Shown here piece by piece: positions 19,204 through 27,298 of a DNA stretch of 64,000 nucleotides. The stretch covers positions 186,001 through 250,000 of the forward strand of contig NZ_CDME01000008.1 of NCBI RefSeq assembly GCF_000826545.1. The letters run 5' to 3'. Under the pieces are notes generated by a model that was given only the letters and a program-made list of their open reading frames with translations, had not been told where the DNA came from and made no database searches. The translations under genes and the position numbers were made by a program. Positions within the stretch are counted from its first letter, which is position 1. Each line of letters opens with the position of its first letter. Source of the stretch: Kibdelosporangium sp. MJ126-NF4 (lineage in GTDB: Bacteria; Actinomycetota; Actinomycetes; Mycobacteriales; Pseudonocardiaceae).

Positions 19204-20454
19204 GTGAACGCACTGCTGCGCAAGGCCGTGACCTGCGGAATCGTCATCGGATCGCTGATCGTCACCGCTCCGCTGGGGGTCGCCCAGACCGACAGCGGTG
19301 ACTGCTTCGACGCCGCCGCGCCGACGACGGTGTCCGAACGCAGGCTGGACCTTGCGGTTCCCGGTGAGCTGCTGCGCCGCAGTGGTTTCGACCGGTTCGG
19401 GCCCCGGTTCGAGCGGCTGCTGTGCGCTGTGCGGTCACGGCACGCGGCGGCGCTGCTGGTGAAGGCCGAGGGCTTCGCGCTGTGGCGGGCGGCCGTGGAC
19501 CGGGTCCAGGGCCGCGGCCCGGCCGGTGGCGACCTCGCGCGGGCCGATGACCGCCCGCTCTACTGGGCCCGGCTCACGCTGACCAGGAGCCTGCGGCAGT
19601 GGAAGCCCGCCTTCACGCTGCCCGACGCGGCGCGGACCGAGCTGATCGCCTCGATGGAGACCAGTTCACGCGGCCAGGAGCTGGTCGTCTTCCCGCCGGG
19701 ACGTGCCGTCCGGCGTGTCCTGGTCAGCGGCTTCGACCCGTTCCAGCTCGATGGCGACATTCGGCGCAGCAACCCGTCCGGTGCGACCGCGTTGGCGCTC
19801 GACGGCGTGATCCTGCGGACCAAGTCCGGCCCGGCGATGGTGCGGACGGCGATGTTCCCGGTGTTGTGGGGGCCGTTCGAATCGGGGATGGTCGAGCGCA
19901 CGTTCCTGTCCGCGATGCCGAAGCTGGACATGTTCACGACCGTTAGCCAGGGCCGTGTCGGTCGAATAGACATCGAGCGCTACAACGGCCGTTGGCACAC
20001 CGGACTGGACAACGACAACGCGAGCCGTGCCACGACAATCCCCATTCCCTCCGGCATTCCCACGGTGACACCGCAGCCGGAGTTCGTGCCGACGACTCTG
20101 CCGTACGAGAAGATCGTGGCCGCGTCGACCGGCCGGTTCCCGGTGTTCGACAACACGTCGGTCACCGAGATCCGGCCTGGCACAACCACTCCCGTGGTCT
20201 CGCCGACCGGTCCGACACCAGGGTCGACCGCGCGGGCCGGTGGCGGCGGAAGCTATCTGTCCAACGAGATCTCCTATCGCACAACGCTTCTTCGGGACGC
20301 GTTGAAGCTCACCCTTCCCGGCGGTCACGTGCACACCCCGGTTCTGCAGTTCTCGCCGGACAACACGACCGCGGTGTCCGACCCGGTCCTCGAACAGAAT
20401 CGGGCCGACATCGTCGCGCAGATCCGCAGGATCATCGAAACCGCGTTGTCCTGA
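19204..20454 (+). CDS. Secreted pyroglutamyl-peptidase-like (C15-fold) protein, Cys replaced by Ser
   Basis: 416-aa exported protein. Seen: a signal peptide (basic start, hydrophobic core, cleavage likely near VAQTDS, residue ~29), an all-alpha-looking N-domain (40-165), then motifs of the pyroglutamyl peptidase I fold: VLVSGFDPFQLDG with NPSG near residues 171-190, RVGRIDIERYN near 250 (family Glu), GGSYLSNEISYR near 349, and GGHVHTPVL near 372 (family His). In characterised enzymes the third motif is YxCN, with Cys as nucleophile; here it reads YLSN (TCC codon). Glu and His remain, so it may be a serine variant or a binding protein. GTG 19204 follows a GAAGGAGGCG site. Confidence 0.7.
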   Translation: MNALLRKAVTCGIVIGSLIVTAPLGVAQTDSGDCFDAAAPTTVSERRLDLAVPGELLRRSGFDRFGPRFERLLCAVRSRHAAALLVKAEGFALWRAAVDRVQGRGPAGGDLARADDRPLYWARLTLTRSLRQWKPAFTLPDAARTELIASMETSSRGQELVVFPPGRAVRRVLVSGFDPFQLDGDIRRSNPSGATALALDGVILRTKSGPAMVRTAMFPVLWGPFESGMVERTFLSAMPKLDMFTTVSQGRVGRIDIERYNGRWHTGLDNDNASRATTIPIPSGIPTVTPQPEFVPTTLPYEKIVAASTGRFPVFDNTSVTEIRPGTTTPVVSPTGPTPGSTARAGGGGSYLSNEISYRTTLLRDALKLTLPGGHVHTPVLQFSPDNTTAVSDPVLEQNRADIVAQIRRIIETALS

Positions 20455-20481
20455 CACAATCAGCGAAGACATAATCGGCTT
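20446..20481 (+). promoter_or_regulatory. Candidate leaderless promoter for the DUF167 gene
   Basis: TTGTCC (20446-20451), 18-nt spacer, CATAAT (20470-20475), then six bases and the ATG at 20482. No Shine-Dalgarno is present. The spacing fits leaderless transcription, common in actinobacteria. Confidence 0.45.
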
Positions 20482-20763
20482 ATGGGTTTTCGTTTCGCGG
20501 TCAGGGTGAAACCCGGTGCGCGCAAGGACCGGGTCGGCGGCCGATGGGGCGAAAGCGCTCTCATCGTCGCGGTGGCCGCGCCCGCTGTCGAGGGAAAGGC
20601 GAACGACCGGCTGCGTGCCGTTCTGGCCAAGGTTTTCGGCGTGCGGAAGGCGGATGTGTCGCTTGTGGCGGGTGAACGCGGCCGCGACAAGGTTGTCGAG
20701 CTGTCGCCCGCACCAACCGATGCCGCCGAACGGCTCAGTGAGCTGCTGGCGTTGAGCACTTAG
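20482..20763 (+). CDS. DUF167/YggU-family protein
   Basis: 93-aa conserved protein of the YggU (DUF167) family with a small alpha/beta fold; its function is not established in any organism I know. Seen: FAVRVKPGARKDRVGGRW at the start, the family signature APAVEGKANDRL near 33-44, and FGVRKADVSLVAGERGRDKVV. The ATG at 20482 lies close to a CATAAT box. The length is normal for the family. Confidence 0.9.
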   Translation: MGFRFAVRVKPGARKDRVGGRWGESALIVAVAAPAVEGKANDRLRAVLAKVFGVRKADVSLVAGERGRDKVVELSPAPTDAAERLSELLALST

Positions 20764-20784
20764 GACAGATGCGACAATGCCCGT

Positions 20785-22263
20785 GTGGACGGGCTGACTC
20801 TCGCCCTGGGAATCGGGGCCGCTGTTGTGCTCGTGGCTGTCCTGGCGGTCCGGGTGTCGGTTCGGCTCGGCCTCCCGTCGCTGCTGATGTACCTCGGTCT
20901 CGGGGTGGCGCTCGGCGAGGCGGGACTGGGCATCCGCTTCGACGACGCCCAGCTCACCCAGGCGCTCGGGCTGGCCGCCCTGGTGCTGATCCTGACCGAG
21001 GGCGGCCTGACCACGCGCTGGTCGGACGTGCGGCCGTCGCTCGGCATCGGCATCGCACTGTCCACTGTGGCCGTAACGGTCAGTGTCGGCGTGACCGCGA
21101 CGTGTTTGCACTTCATCCTCGGCCTCGACTGGAAACTGGCAGCGCTGTGGGGCGCCGTTCTCGCGTCGACCGACGCGGCCGCGGTCTTCAGCGTGCTGCG
21201 TGGTCTGGGAGTCAGCAAACGGGTGGTCGGCTCGCTCGAGATCGAGTCCGGCCTCAACGACGCGCCTTCGTACATCGCCGTCGTGCTGCTGTCCACGTCG
21301 GTGACGATCGACTGGGTCTCGCCGCTGCTCGTGGTGTACGAGCTCGCGGCCGGTGCGGTGATCGGGCTTGGCCTCGGCTGGCTCGGCGCGCTGGCGCTGC
21401 GCCGGGTCGCGCTGCCTGCCACGGGTCTCTACCCGCTGGCCACGGTCGCGGTGTGTGTCGCCGCCTTCTCCACCGGGCAGCTGGCCCACGCGTCCGGCCT
21501 GCTCGCGACCTACGTCGCCGGGCTGGTCCTCGGCAACTCGCGGCTGCCGCACCGCGGTGACACCCTGTCGTTCGCCGAAGGCCTTGGCTGGCTGTCGCAG
21601 ATCGGCCTGTTCGTTCTACTCGGCCTGTTCGCTTCCCCGTCCCGCGTGCTCGACGCGGTCGTCCCCGGCCTCGTCGCGGCCGCCGTGCTGTTGCTGCTGG
21701 CCCGCCCGCTGTCGGTCTTCCTCTCCGCGCAGCCCTTCCGCGTGCCATGGCGGGAACAGGTGTTCCTGTCGTGGGCGGGGCTACGCGGGGCGGTCCCGAT
21801 CGTGCTGGCGATGATCCCGCTCAGCGTGGGCCTGCCCGGCGCGAGTCAGCTGGTCGACGCGGTGTTCGTGCTCGTGATCGTGCTGACGCTCGTGCAGGGC
21901 AGCACCCTGCCGCTGGTCGCCAGGGTCCTCGGCCTGACCAGGGGTGCGCAGTCCACGCAGATGGAGGTGGACGCGGCCCCGCTGGACGAACTGGGCGCCG
22001 AACTGCTCCAGGTCAAGATCCCGGAAGGCTCCCGGCTGCACGGCGTCTACCTGACCGAGCTGCGTCTCCCACCCGGCGCCACCGTCAGCCTGGTGACCCG
22101 CGGTGGCGAGGCCTTCACGCCCGAGTCCACCACCCGCCTGCAGGCGCACGACCAGATCCTCGTGGTCACCACCGAGCAGGCCCGGTCGGCGACCGAGCGG
22201 CGCATCCGCGCGGTCGACCGCGCCGGTCGCTACGCCCGCTGGCAGGGCGAGCACGGCGACTGA
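20785..22263 (+). CDS. K+(Na+)/H+ antiporter of the CPA1 family with RCK_C domain (NhaP2/CvrA-like)
   Basis: Inner-membrane cation/proton antiporter of the potassium/proton type. GTG 20785; 492 aa. Seen: about 12-13 hydrophobic helices across residues 1-385, the exchanger motifs ASTDAAAVFSVLRG near 132 and ESGLNDAPSY near 153 (the conserved ND of CPA1), FAEGLGWLSQIGLFVLLGL near 265, WAGLRGAVPIVLA near 330, and a soluble C-terminal RCK_C/TrkA-C-like domain (about 395-475: LLQVKIPEGSRLHG, DQILVVTTEQ). This architecture matches E. coli CvrA/NhaP2, which responds to osmotic or K+ conditions. It is followed by a paired inverted repeat. Confidence 0.9.
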   Translation: MDGLTLALGIGAAVVLVAVLAVRVSVRLGLPSLLMYLGLGVALGEAGLGIRFDDAQLTQALGLAALVLILTEGGLTTRWSDVRPSLGIGIALSTVAVTVSVGVTATCLHFILGLDWKLAALWGAVLASTDAAAVFSVLRGLGVSKRVVGSLEIESGLNDAPSYIAVVLLSTSVTIDWVSPLLVVYELAAGAVIGLGLGWLGALALRRVALPATGLYPLATVAVCVAAFSTGQLAHASGLLATYVAGLVLGNSRLPHRGDTLSFAEGLGWLSQIGLFVLLGLFASPSRVLDAVVPGLVAAAVLLLLARPLSVFLSAQPFRVPWREQVFLSWAGLRGAVPIVLAMIPLSVGLPGASQLVDAVFVLVIVLTLVQGSTLPLVARVLGLTRGAQSTQMEVDAAPLDELGAELLQVKIPEGSRLHGVYLTELRLPPGATVSLVTRGGEAFTPESTTRLQAHDQILVVTTEQARSATERRIRAVDRAGRYARWQGEHGD

Positions 22264-22266
22264 CCT

Positions 22267-22390
22267 TCGTGAGTGTTTCGTCCGGTTAGAACCGGCCAAA
22301 CCACTCACGACGTTCTTCTTGGCCGGGCTGGTTCCCGCCGTCGTGAGTGGTTTGGCCCACTCGGTTCTAACCGGACGAAACACTCACGAG
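22267..22390. repeat. Inverted pair of CGTGAGTG-family hairpin units (copy 2)
   Basis: Two units of about 45-50 bp lie head to head: 22267-22312 and 22339-22390. Each is itself a hairpin (TCGTGAGTG... / ...CACTCACGA around CCGG-TTAG-AACCGG), and the second is the reverse complement of the first except for a short CACT insertion in its loop. The pair could fold as two hairpins or one very long one. It fills the gap between the antiporter gene and the SAM-IV leader. No open frame crosses it. Confidence 0.9.
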
Positions 22391-22432
22391 GGGTCGCGTT
22401 GAGCGGGTCCTGTCGGCTATGTTCGAAAACGA

Positions 22433-22550
22433 AGGTCATGAGTGCCAGCGCGAAGCCCCGGCTTGCTGGCCGGCAACCCTCCTACCGCGGTGGGGTGCCC
22501 CGGGTGAGGACCAGGCCCGCCACAACACCGTGGCCGGGCAAGCGCGGACC
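22433..22550 (+). promoter_or_regulatory. SAM-IV riboswitch
   Basis: S-adenosylmethionine-sensing leader. Seen: GGTCATGAGTGCCAGCG, then AGCCCCGGCTTGCTGGCCGG, CAACCCTCC, CGCGGTGGGGTGCCCCGGG and closing GAGGACC, the conserved series of the actinobacterial SAM-IV class. Downstream a GGACCC/GGGTCC hairpin (22546-22563) sits just ahead of the ribosome site (CCCGGAGAG) and ATG at 22583, which suggests control of translation start. The 3' boundary is approximate. Confidence 0.9.
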
Positions 22551-22582
22551 CTCGTGGGGTCCCTGAGGCCCGGAGAGCCAGC

Positions 22583-23929
22583 ATGACGCTCGCACTGCCC
22601 AGCCAACGCCAGTCTGCTCAAGATCACGTTCAGGTGCCGCCGGTGGTCAGCGCCAGCCTGACGGTCCCGCTCGCCACGGGCGAGCAGATCCAGTACGCCA
22701 ACCTCGACCATGCCGCGAGCGCGCCGTGTCTGCGCAGCGTGCAGGACGCCGTCGACGAACTGCTGCCCTGGTACGCCAGCGTGCACCGGGGCGCGGGTTT
22801 CGCCTCCCAGGTGTCCACCAAGGTCTACGATCGTGCCCGCGGCGTACTGCGTGAGTTCGTCGGCGCCCGCACCCGCGACACCGTCGTCTTCACCCGCAAC
22901 TCCACGGACTCGCTCAACCTCCTGGCCCGCTCGCTGCCCAAGGGGACCGCGGTGGTGCTGTTCGACACCGAGCACCACGCCGCGCTGCTTCCGTGGCGTG
23001 GCCCGTGGGTGCGCCGCATCCAGACCCCGGCGGCCGCGGGCGACGCGGTGCTCGCGCTGGACGCGGCACTGGCCGCCGCACCGGTCGGGCCGCGGCTCGT
23101 CGTGCTCACCGGAGCGTCCAATGTGACCGGTGAGCTGTGGCCGGTCGAGGAGCTGGCCAAGGTCGCCCGCAGGCACGGTGCCCGGGTGGCGCTGGACGCG
23201 GCCCAGTTGGCGCCGCACCGCCCGATCGACATCCAGTCGTGGAACGTCGACTACGTGGTGTTGTCCGGCCACAAGCTGTACGCGCCCTTCGGCGCGGGTG
23301 TGCTGGTCGGCCGCGCGGACTGGCTGCAGGCCGCGGAGCCGTACCTGGCCGGTGGTGGCGCGACCAAGCAGGTGACGAACTGGGGCGACCGGCTCGGCGT
23401 CGCCTGGTCGGCGGTGCCGGAGCGGCACGAGGCCGGATCGCCGAACGTGGTCGGTGTGCACGCGCTTGCCGTGGCGTGCAAGACGCTCAGCGCGCGCTGG
23501 GCGGACATCGAGGCACACGAGATCGCCCTGCTCACCCGCCTGCGCAACGGTCTGCGGGACATCCCGGGCCTTGCTGAGCTCAGCATCTTCGACGGCCCCC
23601 GTGTCGGAGTCGTCAGCTTCACGATCGCCGGGCACGACGCGGGACTGATCGCCGCCGCGCTGTCGGCCGAATACGGCATCGGCGTGCGTGACGGCGCGTT
23701 CTGCGCCCACATCGCGACCCGTCGCCTGCTGACCAAGGTCGGCTCGACCGAGCAGCGTGCCCTGCGCGCCAGCCTTGGCCTGGGCAGCACCGCCGAGCAC
23801 GTGGACCGTCTCGTGCACGCGCTGCGCACGCTGGTCACCCACGGCCCGGCACTGGACTACCGGCTGGAGGACGGCCGGTGGGTCCCGGAGGCCGACATCC
23901 GCCCGCTGCCGTCGTTCCTGACGGACTGA
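22583..23929 (+). CDS. Class V PLP enzyme, cysteine-desulfurase-like, under SAM-IV control
   Basis: 448-aa fold-type I PLP enzyme of the NifS/SufS-like group. Seen: YANLDHAASAPCL near residue 36, FTRNSTDSLNLLA near 104, DTEHHAALLPW near 132, LDAAQLAPHRPIDI near 206, VLSGHKLYAPFGAGVL with the PLP Lys at about residue 230, and GIGVRDGAFCAHI near 367-379. The Cys in that last segment aligns with the catalytic Cys of SufS (in a GHHCAQ context), so persulfide chemistry is possible. Family knowledge plus the SAM riboswitch suggests a role in sulfur-amino-acid recycling or sulfur transfer; the substrate is unknown. ATG 22583 follows the riboswitch directly. Confidence 0.8.
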   Translation: MTLALPSQRQSAQDHVQVPPVVSASLTVPLATGEQIQYANLDHAASAPCLRSVQDAVDELLPWYASVHRGAGFASQVSTKVYDRARGVLREFVGARTRDTVVFTRNSTDSLNLLARSLPKGTAVVLFDTEHHAALLPWRGPWVRRIQTPAAAGDAVLALDAALAAAPVGPRLVVLTGASNVTGELWPVEELAKVARRHGARVALDAAQLAPHRPIDIQSWNVDYVVLSGHKLYAPFGAGVLVGRADWLQAAEPYLAGGGATKQVTNWGDRLGVAWSAVPERHEAGSPNVVGVHALAVACKTLSARWADIEAHEIALLTRLRNGLRDIPGLAELSIFDGPRVGVVSFTIAGHDAGLIAAALSAEYGIGVRDGAFCAHIATRRLLTKVGSTEQRALRASLGLGSTAEHVDRLVHALRTLVTHGPALDYRLEDGRWVPEADIRPLPSFLTD

Positions 23930-23987
23930 ACAACAGTTTCGGCCGTTCAGGCTGTCCTGAGCGGCCTCATCGCCGATACTCCCTGCC

Positions 23988-24488
23988 ATGAGCTATCCCG
24001 GCTACGGCTGGCCACAGCAGCCGACGTACGGAGGCTACGCGCCACGCCCGAGCACAGCGCCCGCCTACATCGCGGCGGCGTTGTTCGCCGTGTGTGCTGT
24101 GTTGACCCTCGTGATCTCGATCCTGTCCATCGGCAAGGGATCGAGAACCCCCGAGATGTACGTCGCGGTGCCGGGAATGATGTTCTCGGAGGACATCACC
24201 GGCAACGGTGACTTCGGCTACTCGACCGGGATCTCGGTCGGGTGCACGTTCGCCGTGCTGGCGATCCTGCTCGCGGCCAGGCTCGCGTTCGCCCGGTGGC
24301 TGATCGGTGGCCTCGGCGTGCTCGTGGTCCTGTACTACGTGTACGCGGTCATCTACGTCCTCGCGCACGACGGCGGCGAGATCGTCGCAGCGCTGGCATT
24401 GGCGTTGGTGCTGTGGCTGATCGCGGTGGTCCTCGTGTTCCTTCCCCCTGTGGGGCAGGCAATGCGCGGCCGCCGCCCGTACGCCTGA
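23988..24488 (+). CDS. Four-helix membrane protein with Tyr/Pro/Gly-rich N-terminus
   Basis: Unrecognised 166-aa protein. Seen: a cytoplasmic-looking N-terminus rich in Tyr, Gly, Pro and Gln (MSYPGYGWPQQPTYGGYAP), then four hydrophobic helices at about 24-46, 82-100, 105-127 and 135-158, with a short polar loop after helix 1. Such Tyr/Pro-tailed small membrane proteins are frequent in actinomycetes and have no agreed function. ATG 23988 lies 58 nt after the SAM-IV-controlled gene; no clear terminator separates them, so cotranscription is possible. Confidence 0.65.
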   Translation: MSYPGYGWPQQPTYGGYAPRPSTAPAYIAAALFAVCAVLTLVISILSIGKGSRTPEMYVAVPGMMFSEDITGNGDFGYSTGISVGCTFAVLAILLAARLAFARWLIGGLGVLVVLYYVYAVIYVLAHDGGEIVAALALALVLWLIAVVLVFLPPVGQAMRGRRPYA

Positions 24489-24506
24489 CATCGCTTACGC
24501 TGGAAC

Positions 24507-25343
24507 GTGATGGCTGAGTCGGAAGTGGACTTCATGGCGCGGGCCCCGCACCCCGCGCTGCGCCACCTTGTCCGGCGCTACATCGGCTACACCCAGCACG
24601 GCGTCAGCCTGCCGGTGCACCGTGGCCTGCCGTCGGGGACAGTCACCTTGATCATCAGCCTGGCCGAGCCGATCAGGATGATCGGCGGGCCGGGCGGCAC
24701 GCGGCACGTACAGGCCGCGGTCGGCGGGCTGCACCTCGAGCCGACGCTGATCCGGCAGGACAGCTTCCAACAGGGGATCCACCTCGAACTGAACCCGGTC
24801 GGGCTGCGTGCGCTGCTCGGCGTCCCCGCCACCGAGCTGACCTCCGACACGATCGACATGGCGGACCTGCCGGTGCGGTGGGCGGCCACGCTGCCGGAGC
24901 GGCTGGCCGCGCAGCCGTCATGGGCCACGCGGTTCGCGCTGCTCGACGCCGAACTCGCCGGTGCGCTGCGCCCGGTCACACTGGTCGCCGAGGTGCAGTG
25001 GGCCTGGCGGCGGATGGTCACCGAGCGCGGGGTGCGGCCGGTCACCGACCTCGCCGACGAGGTCGGCTGGAGCAGACGGCACTTCACGTCCCGGTTCGCC
25101 CAGGAAGTCGGCCTCGGGCCGAAACAGGTGTCTCGGCTGATCCGGTTCGAGCACAGCGCGTCCCTCATCCGGGCAGGCCGGTCACTGGCCGAGGCGGCCA
25201 TCGAGGCGGGCTACTACGACCAGGCGCACATGACGAACGAATGGCGTGCGTTCGCCGGGTGCACCCCGGCGACCTGGATCCGTGAGGAGCTCCCGTTTCT
25301 CCAAGACCTCACGGACGAGGACACGGCACAGTCACCGACATGA
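24507..25343 (+). CDS. AraC-family transcriptional regulator
   Basis: 278-aa DNA-binding regulator. Seen: an N-terminal sensing domain of the DUF6597 kind (FMARAPHPALRHLVRRYIGY, then LPSGTVTLIISLAEP, GLHLEPTLIRQD), and a C-terminal double helix-turn-helix from about residue 175 (VTDLADEVGWSRRHFTSRF, then LAEAAIEAGYYDQAHMTNEW). The start is GTG 24507 or ATG 24510; TACGCT 5-8 nt upstream and no ribosome site suggest a leaderless mRNA. The stop overlaps the next gene by 4 nt, so the regulator and the VOC protein form a two-gene unit; such pairs often regulate their own expression. Confidence 0.88.
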   Translation: MMAESEVDFMARAPHPALRHLVRRYIGYTQHGVSLPVHRGLPSGTVTLIISLAEPIRMIGGPGGTRHVQAAVGGLHLEPTLIRQDSFQQGIHLELNPVGLRALLGVPATELTSDTIDMADLPVRWAATLPERLAAQPSWATRFALLDAELAGALRPVTLVAEVQWAWRRMVTERGVRPVTDLADEVGWSRRHFTSRFAQEVGLGPKQVSRLIRFEHSASLIRAGRSLAEAAIEAGYYDQAHMTNEWRAFAGCTPATWIREELPFLQDLTDEDTAQSPT

Positions 25344-25741
25344 CTGACATCAACAATCCCGGTGTGTGGACCACGCTCATCTACTCCGACGCGGAGGCCG
25401 CCCGGATCTTCATCACCGAAGTGCTCGGGTTCACCGAGACGCTGACCGTCCGGGACGACAACGACGCCACCCGGATCGCGCACGCCGAGGCGAAGTGGCC
25501 CGAGGGCGGCGGGATCATGTACGGCTCCGGCGGCAGCCACCCGGACTACCCGCAGCCCGTACCCGGCCACCAGTGGGTCTACGTCTGCACCCAGGACGTG
25601 GACAGCGTGTACCAGCGTGCGGTCGACGCCGGTGCCAAGGTGGTCACGGAACCCGGCGACACCGACTACGGCTCACGCAACGTGGTCGTCGCCGATCCCG
25701 AGGGCAACGTCTGGACCTTCGGCACCTACCCGGGCGCCTGA
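25340..25741 (+). CDS. VOC-superfamily (glyoxalase/bleomycin-resistance-fold) protein
   Basis: 133-aa protein with the paired beta-alpha-beta-beta-beta fold of the vicinal oxygen chelate superfamily. Seen: VWTTLIYSDAEAARIFITEVLGF at the start, a metal-ligand-type His in GHQWVYVCTQDVDSVYQRAV near 75, and YGSRNVVVADPEGNVWTFGTY at the end, typical of this group. ATG 25340 overlaps the AraC stop codon. Its substrate cannot be told; resistance, isomerase or dioxygenase roles occur in the family. Confidence 0.85.
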   Translation: MTDINNPGVWTTLIYSDAEAARIFITEVLGFTETLTVRDDNDATRIAHAEAKWPEGGGIMYGSGGSHPDYPQPVPGHQWVYVCTQDVDSVYQRAVDAGAKVVTEPGDTDYGSRNVVVADPEGNVWTFGTYPGA

Positions 25742-25748
25742 CGGGCGC

Positions 25749-25781
25749 GCTGCCGACCCGTTCCGGGGGTGGGTCGGCAGC
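25749..25781 (+). terminator. Perfect 11-bp hairpin between the VOC gene and lspA
   Basis: GCTGCCGACCC (25749-25759) pairs exactly with GGGTCGGCAGC (25771-25781) around an 11-nt loop. There is no T-run. It starts 8 nt after the VOC stop and ends 30 nt before lspA, so it most likely ends or attenuates the upstream transcript. Confidence 0.5.
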
Positions 25782-25811
25782 ACGGGGGAGGCGGAGAGGG
25801 ACAATGACCAG

Positions 25812-26372
25812 GTGAGTACCGAAAGCGAGCCGGAGGAGTCCCCGCCCCCGCGCAAGGCAGCGTTCCTGCTGGGCACGGCTGTCGTGTTCTTCGCGCTCGA
25901 CCTGGTGACCAAGGTCGTCGCGCTGGCGCAACTGGAGGGCAGGGAACCTGTCCGGGTCCTTGGCGGGCTGGTCTACCTGCAGATTGTCCGCAATCCCGGT
26001 GCCGCGTTCTCGATCGCGACCGGGATGACGTGGGTGCTCGCGCTCGTGGCGATCGGTGTGGTCGTCGCGATCATCTGGCTGCTGCCGAAGCTGCGCTCCG
26101 GCGGCTGGGCCATCGGCCTCGGACTGGTGCTCGCCGGGGCGCTCGGCAACCTGACCGACCGGTTCTTCCGGGCGCCGGGCCCGTTGCGCGGGCACGTGGT
26201 GGACTTCGTGTCCCTGTTCGGCCCGAACGGTGAGTACTGGCCCGTGTTCAACGTCGCCGATTCCAGCATCGTGGTCGGCGGGATTCTGATCGTTGTCCTG
26301 TCGTTGCTCGGTCACGAGTACGACGGCCGCCGGTCCAAGGGCACCAAGCAGGAGGCGGCCCCCAATGAGTGA
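25812..26372 (+). CDS. lspA: LspA, lipoprotein signal peptidase
   Basis: Type II signal peptidase, an aspartic protease of the membrane that cleaves prolipoproteins before the lipidated Cys. GTG 25812 gives 186 aa; other upstream starts give unrelated sequence. Seen: four hydrophobic helices; DLVTKVVAL near residue 31; the family NPGAAFS near 60; and the two catalytic-Asp blocks, GNLTDRFFR near 112 and [11 protein letters not shown] near 146. It overlaps rluD by 8 nt, a very common bacterial pair. Substrates in this window include the lipoproteins at 28641 and 56678. Confidence 0.96.
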   Translation: MSTESEPEESPPPRKAAFLLGTAVVFFALDLVTKVVALAQLEGREPVRVLGGLVYLQIVRNPGAAFSIATGMTWVLALVAIGVVVAIIWLLPKLRSGGWAIGLGLVLAGALGNLTDRFFRAPGPLRGHVVDFVSLFGPNGEYWPVFNVADSSIVVGGILIVVLSLLGHEYDGRRSKGTKQEAAPNE

Positions 26373-27294
26373 TCTGCGAACTCTTCCCGTTCCGGACGGG
26401 TTGGACGGCATGCGGGTGGACGCCGGGCTGTCCAAGCTGCTCGGGCTGTCCAGGACCACGGTCGCGGCGATCGCCGAGGCCGGTGACGTCGTCATCGACG
26501 GTCGGCAGGCAGGCAAGTCCGACCGGCTGGTCGCGGGCACCATGCTGGAGGTGACGCTGCCTGCCCCGGAGCAGCCGGTGCGGATGATCCCGGTGCCGGT
26601 CGACGGGCTGCGGATCGTGTTCGAGGACGACGACATCGTCGTGGTGGACAAGCCGGTCGGCGTCGCCGCGCACCCCAGCCCCGGCTGGAGCGGGCCGACC
26701 GTGATCGGCGGGCTCGCCGCCGCGGGTGTGCGGGTGTCCACGTCGGGCGCGGCCGAGCGGCAGGGCGTGGTGCACCGGCTCGACGTCGGCACCACCGGCG
26801 TGATGGTCGTCGCCAAGAGCGAGCACGCCTACACCGTGCTCAAGCGTGCGTTCAAGGAACGGACGGTCGACAAGACCTACCACGCCATCGTGCAGGGACA
26901 CCCGGATCCGATGACCGGCACCATCGACGCGCCGATCGACCGTCACCCCAAGCACGACTACCGGTGGGCCGTGGTCGCCTCCGGCAAGCCGAGCATCACC
27001 CACTACCAGGTCCTTGAGGCCTTCCGGGCCGCGTCGCTGGTCGAGGTCAAACTGGAGACCGGCCGGACGCACCAGATCAGGGTGCATTTCTCCGCGCTGC
27101 GCCACCCGTGCGTCGGGGACCTGACCTACGGCGCCGACCCGGCGCTGGCCAAGCACCTCGGCATCACCCGGCAGTGGCTGCACGCCCGCAGCCTCGGCTT
27201 CGAGCACCCGGCCGACGGCCGCTGGGTGGAGTACACCAGCGACTACCCCGAGGACCTCGCTGCCGCGCTCGACGGGCTGCGTGCCGAGTCCTGA
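26365..27294 (+). CDS. rluD: RluD-type pseudouridine synthase with S4 domain
   Basis: RluA-family enzyme converting uridines to pseudouridine, in the RluD case in 23S rRNA helix 69. ATG 26365 (inside the end of lspA) gives 309 aa; it follows a GGAGG-type site. Seen: an N-terminal S4 RNA-binding domain ([19 protein letters not shown]), [15 protein letters not shown] near 94, the catalytic-Asp motif [15 protein letters not shown] near 135, and [12 protein letters not shown] near 230. The exact RNA target is inferred from family resemblance and the lspA-rluD pairing. Confidence 0.92.
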   Translation: MSDLRTLPVPDGLDGMRVDAGLSKLLGLSRTTVAAIAEAGDVVIDGRQAGKSDRLVAGTMLEVTLPAPEQPVRMIPVPVDGLRIVFEDDDIVVVDKPVGVAAHPSPGWSGPTVIGGLAAAGVRVSTSGAAERQGVVHRLDVGTTGVMVVAKSEHAYTVLKRAFKERTVDKTYHAIVQGHPDPMTGTIDAPIDRHPKHDYRWAVVASGKPSITHYQVLEAFRAASLVEVKLETGRTHQIRVHFSALRHPCVGDLTYGADPALAKHLGITRQWLHARSLGFEHPADGRWVEYTSDYPEDLAAALDGLRAES

Positions 27295-27298
27295 TCGG

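Noticed and set aside
22267..22390. Insertion-sequence terminal inverted repeats
   Set aside because: Only about 27 bp lie between the units and no transposase or target duplication is seen; the pair is a hairpin repeat.
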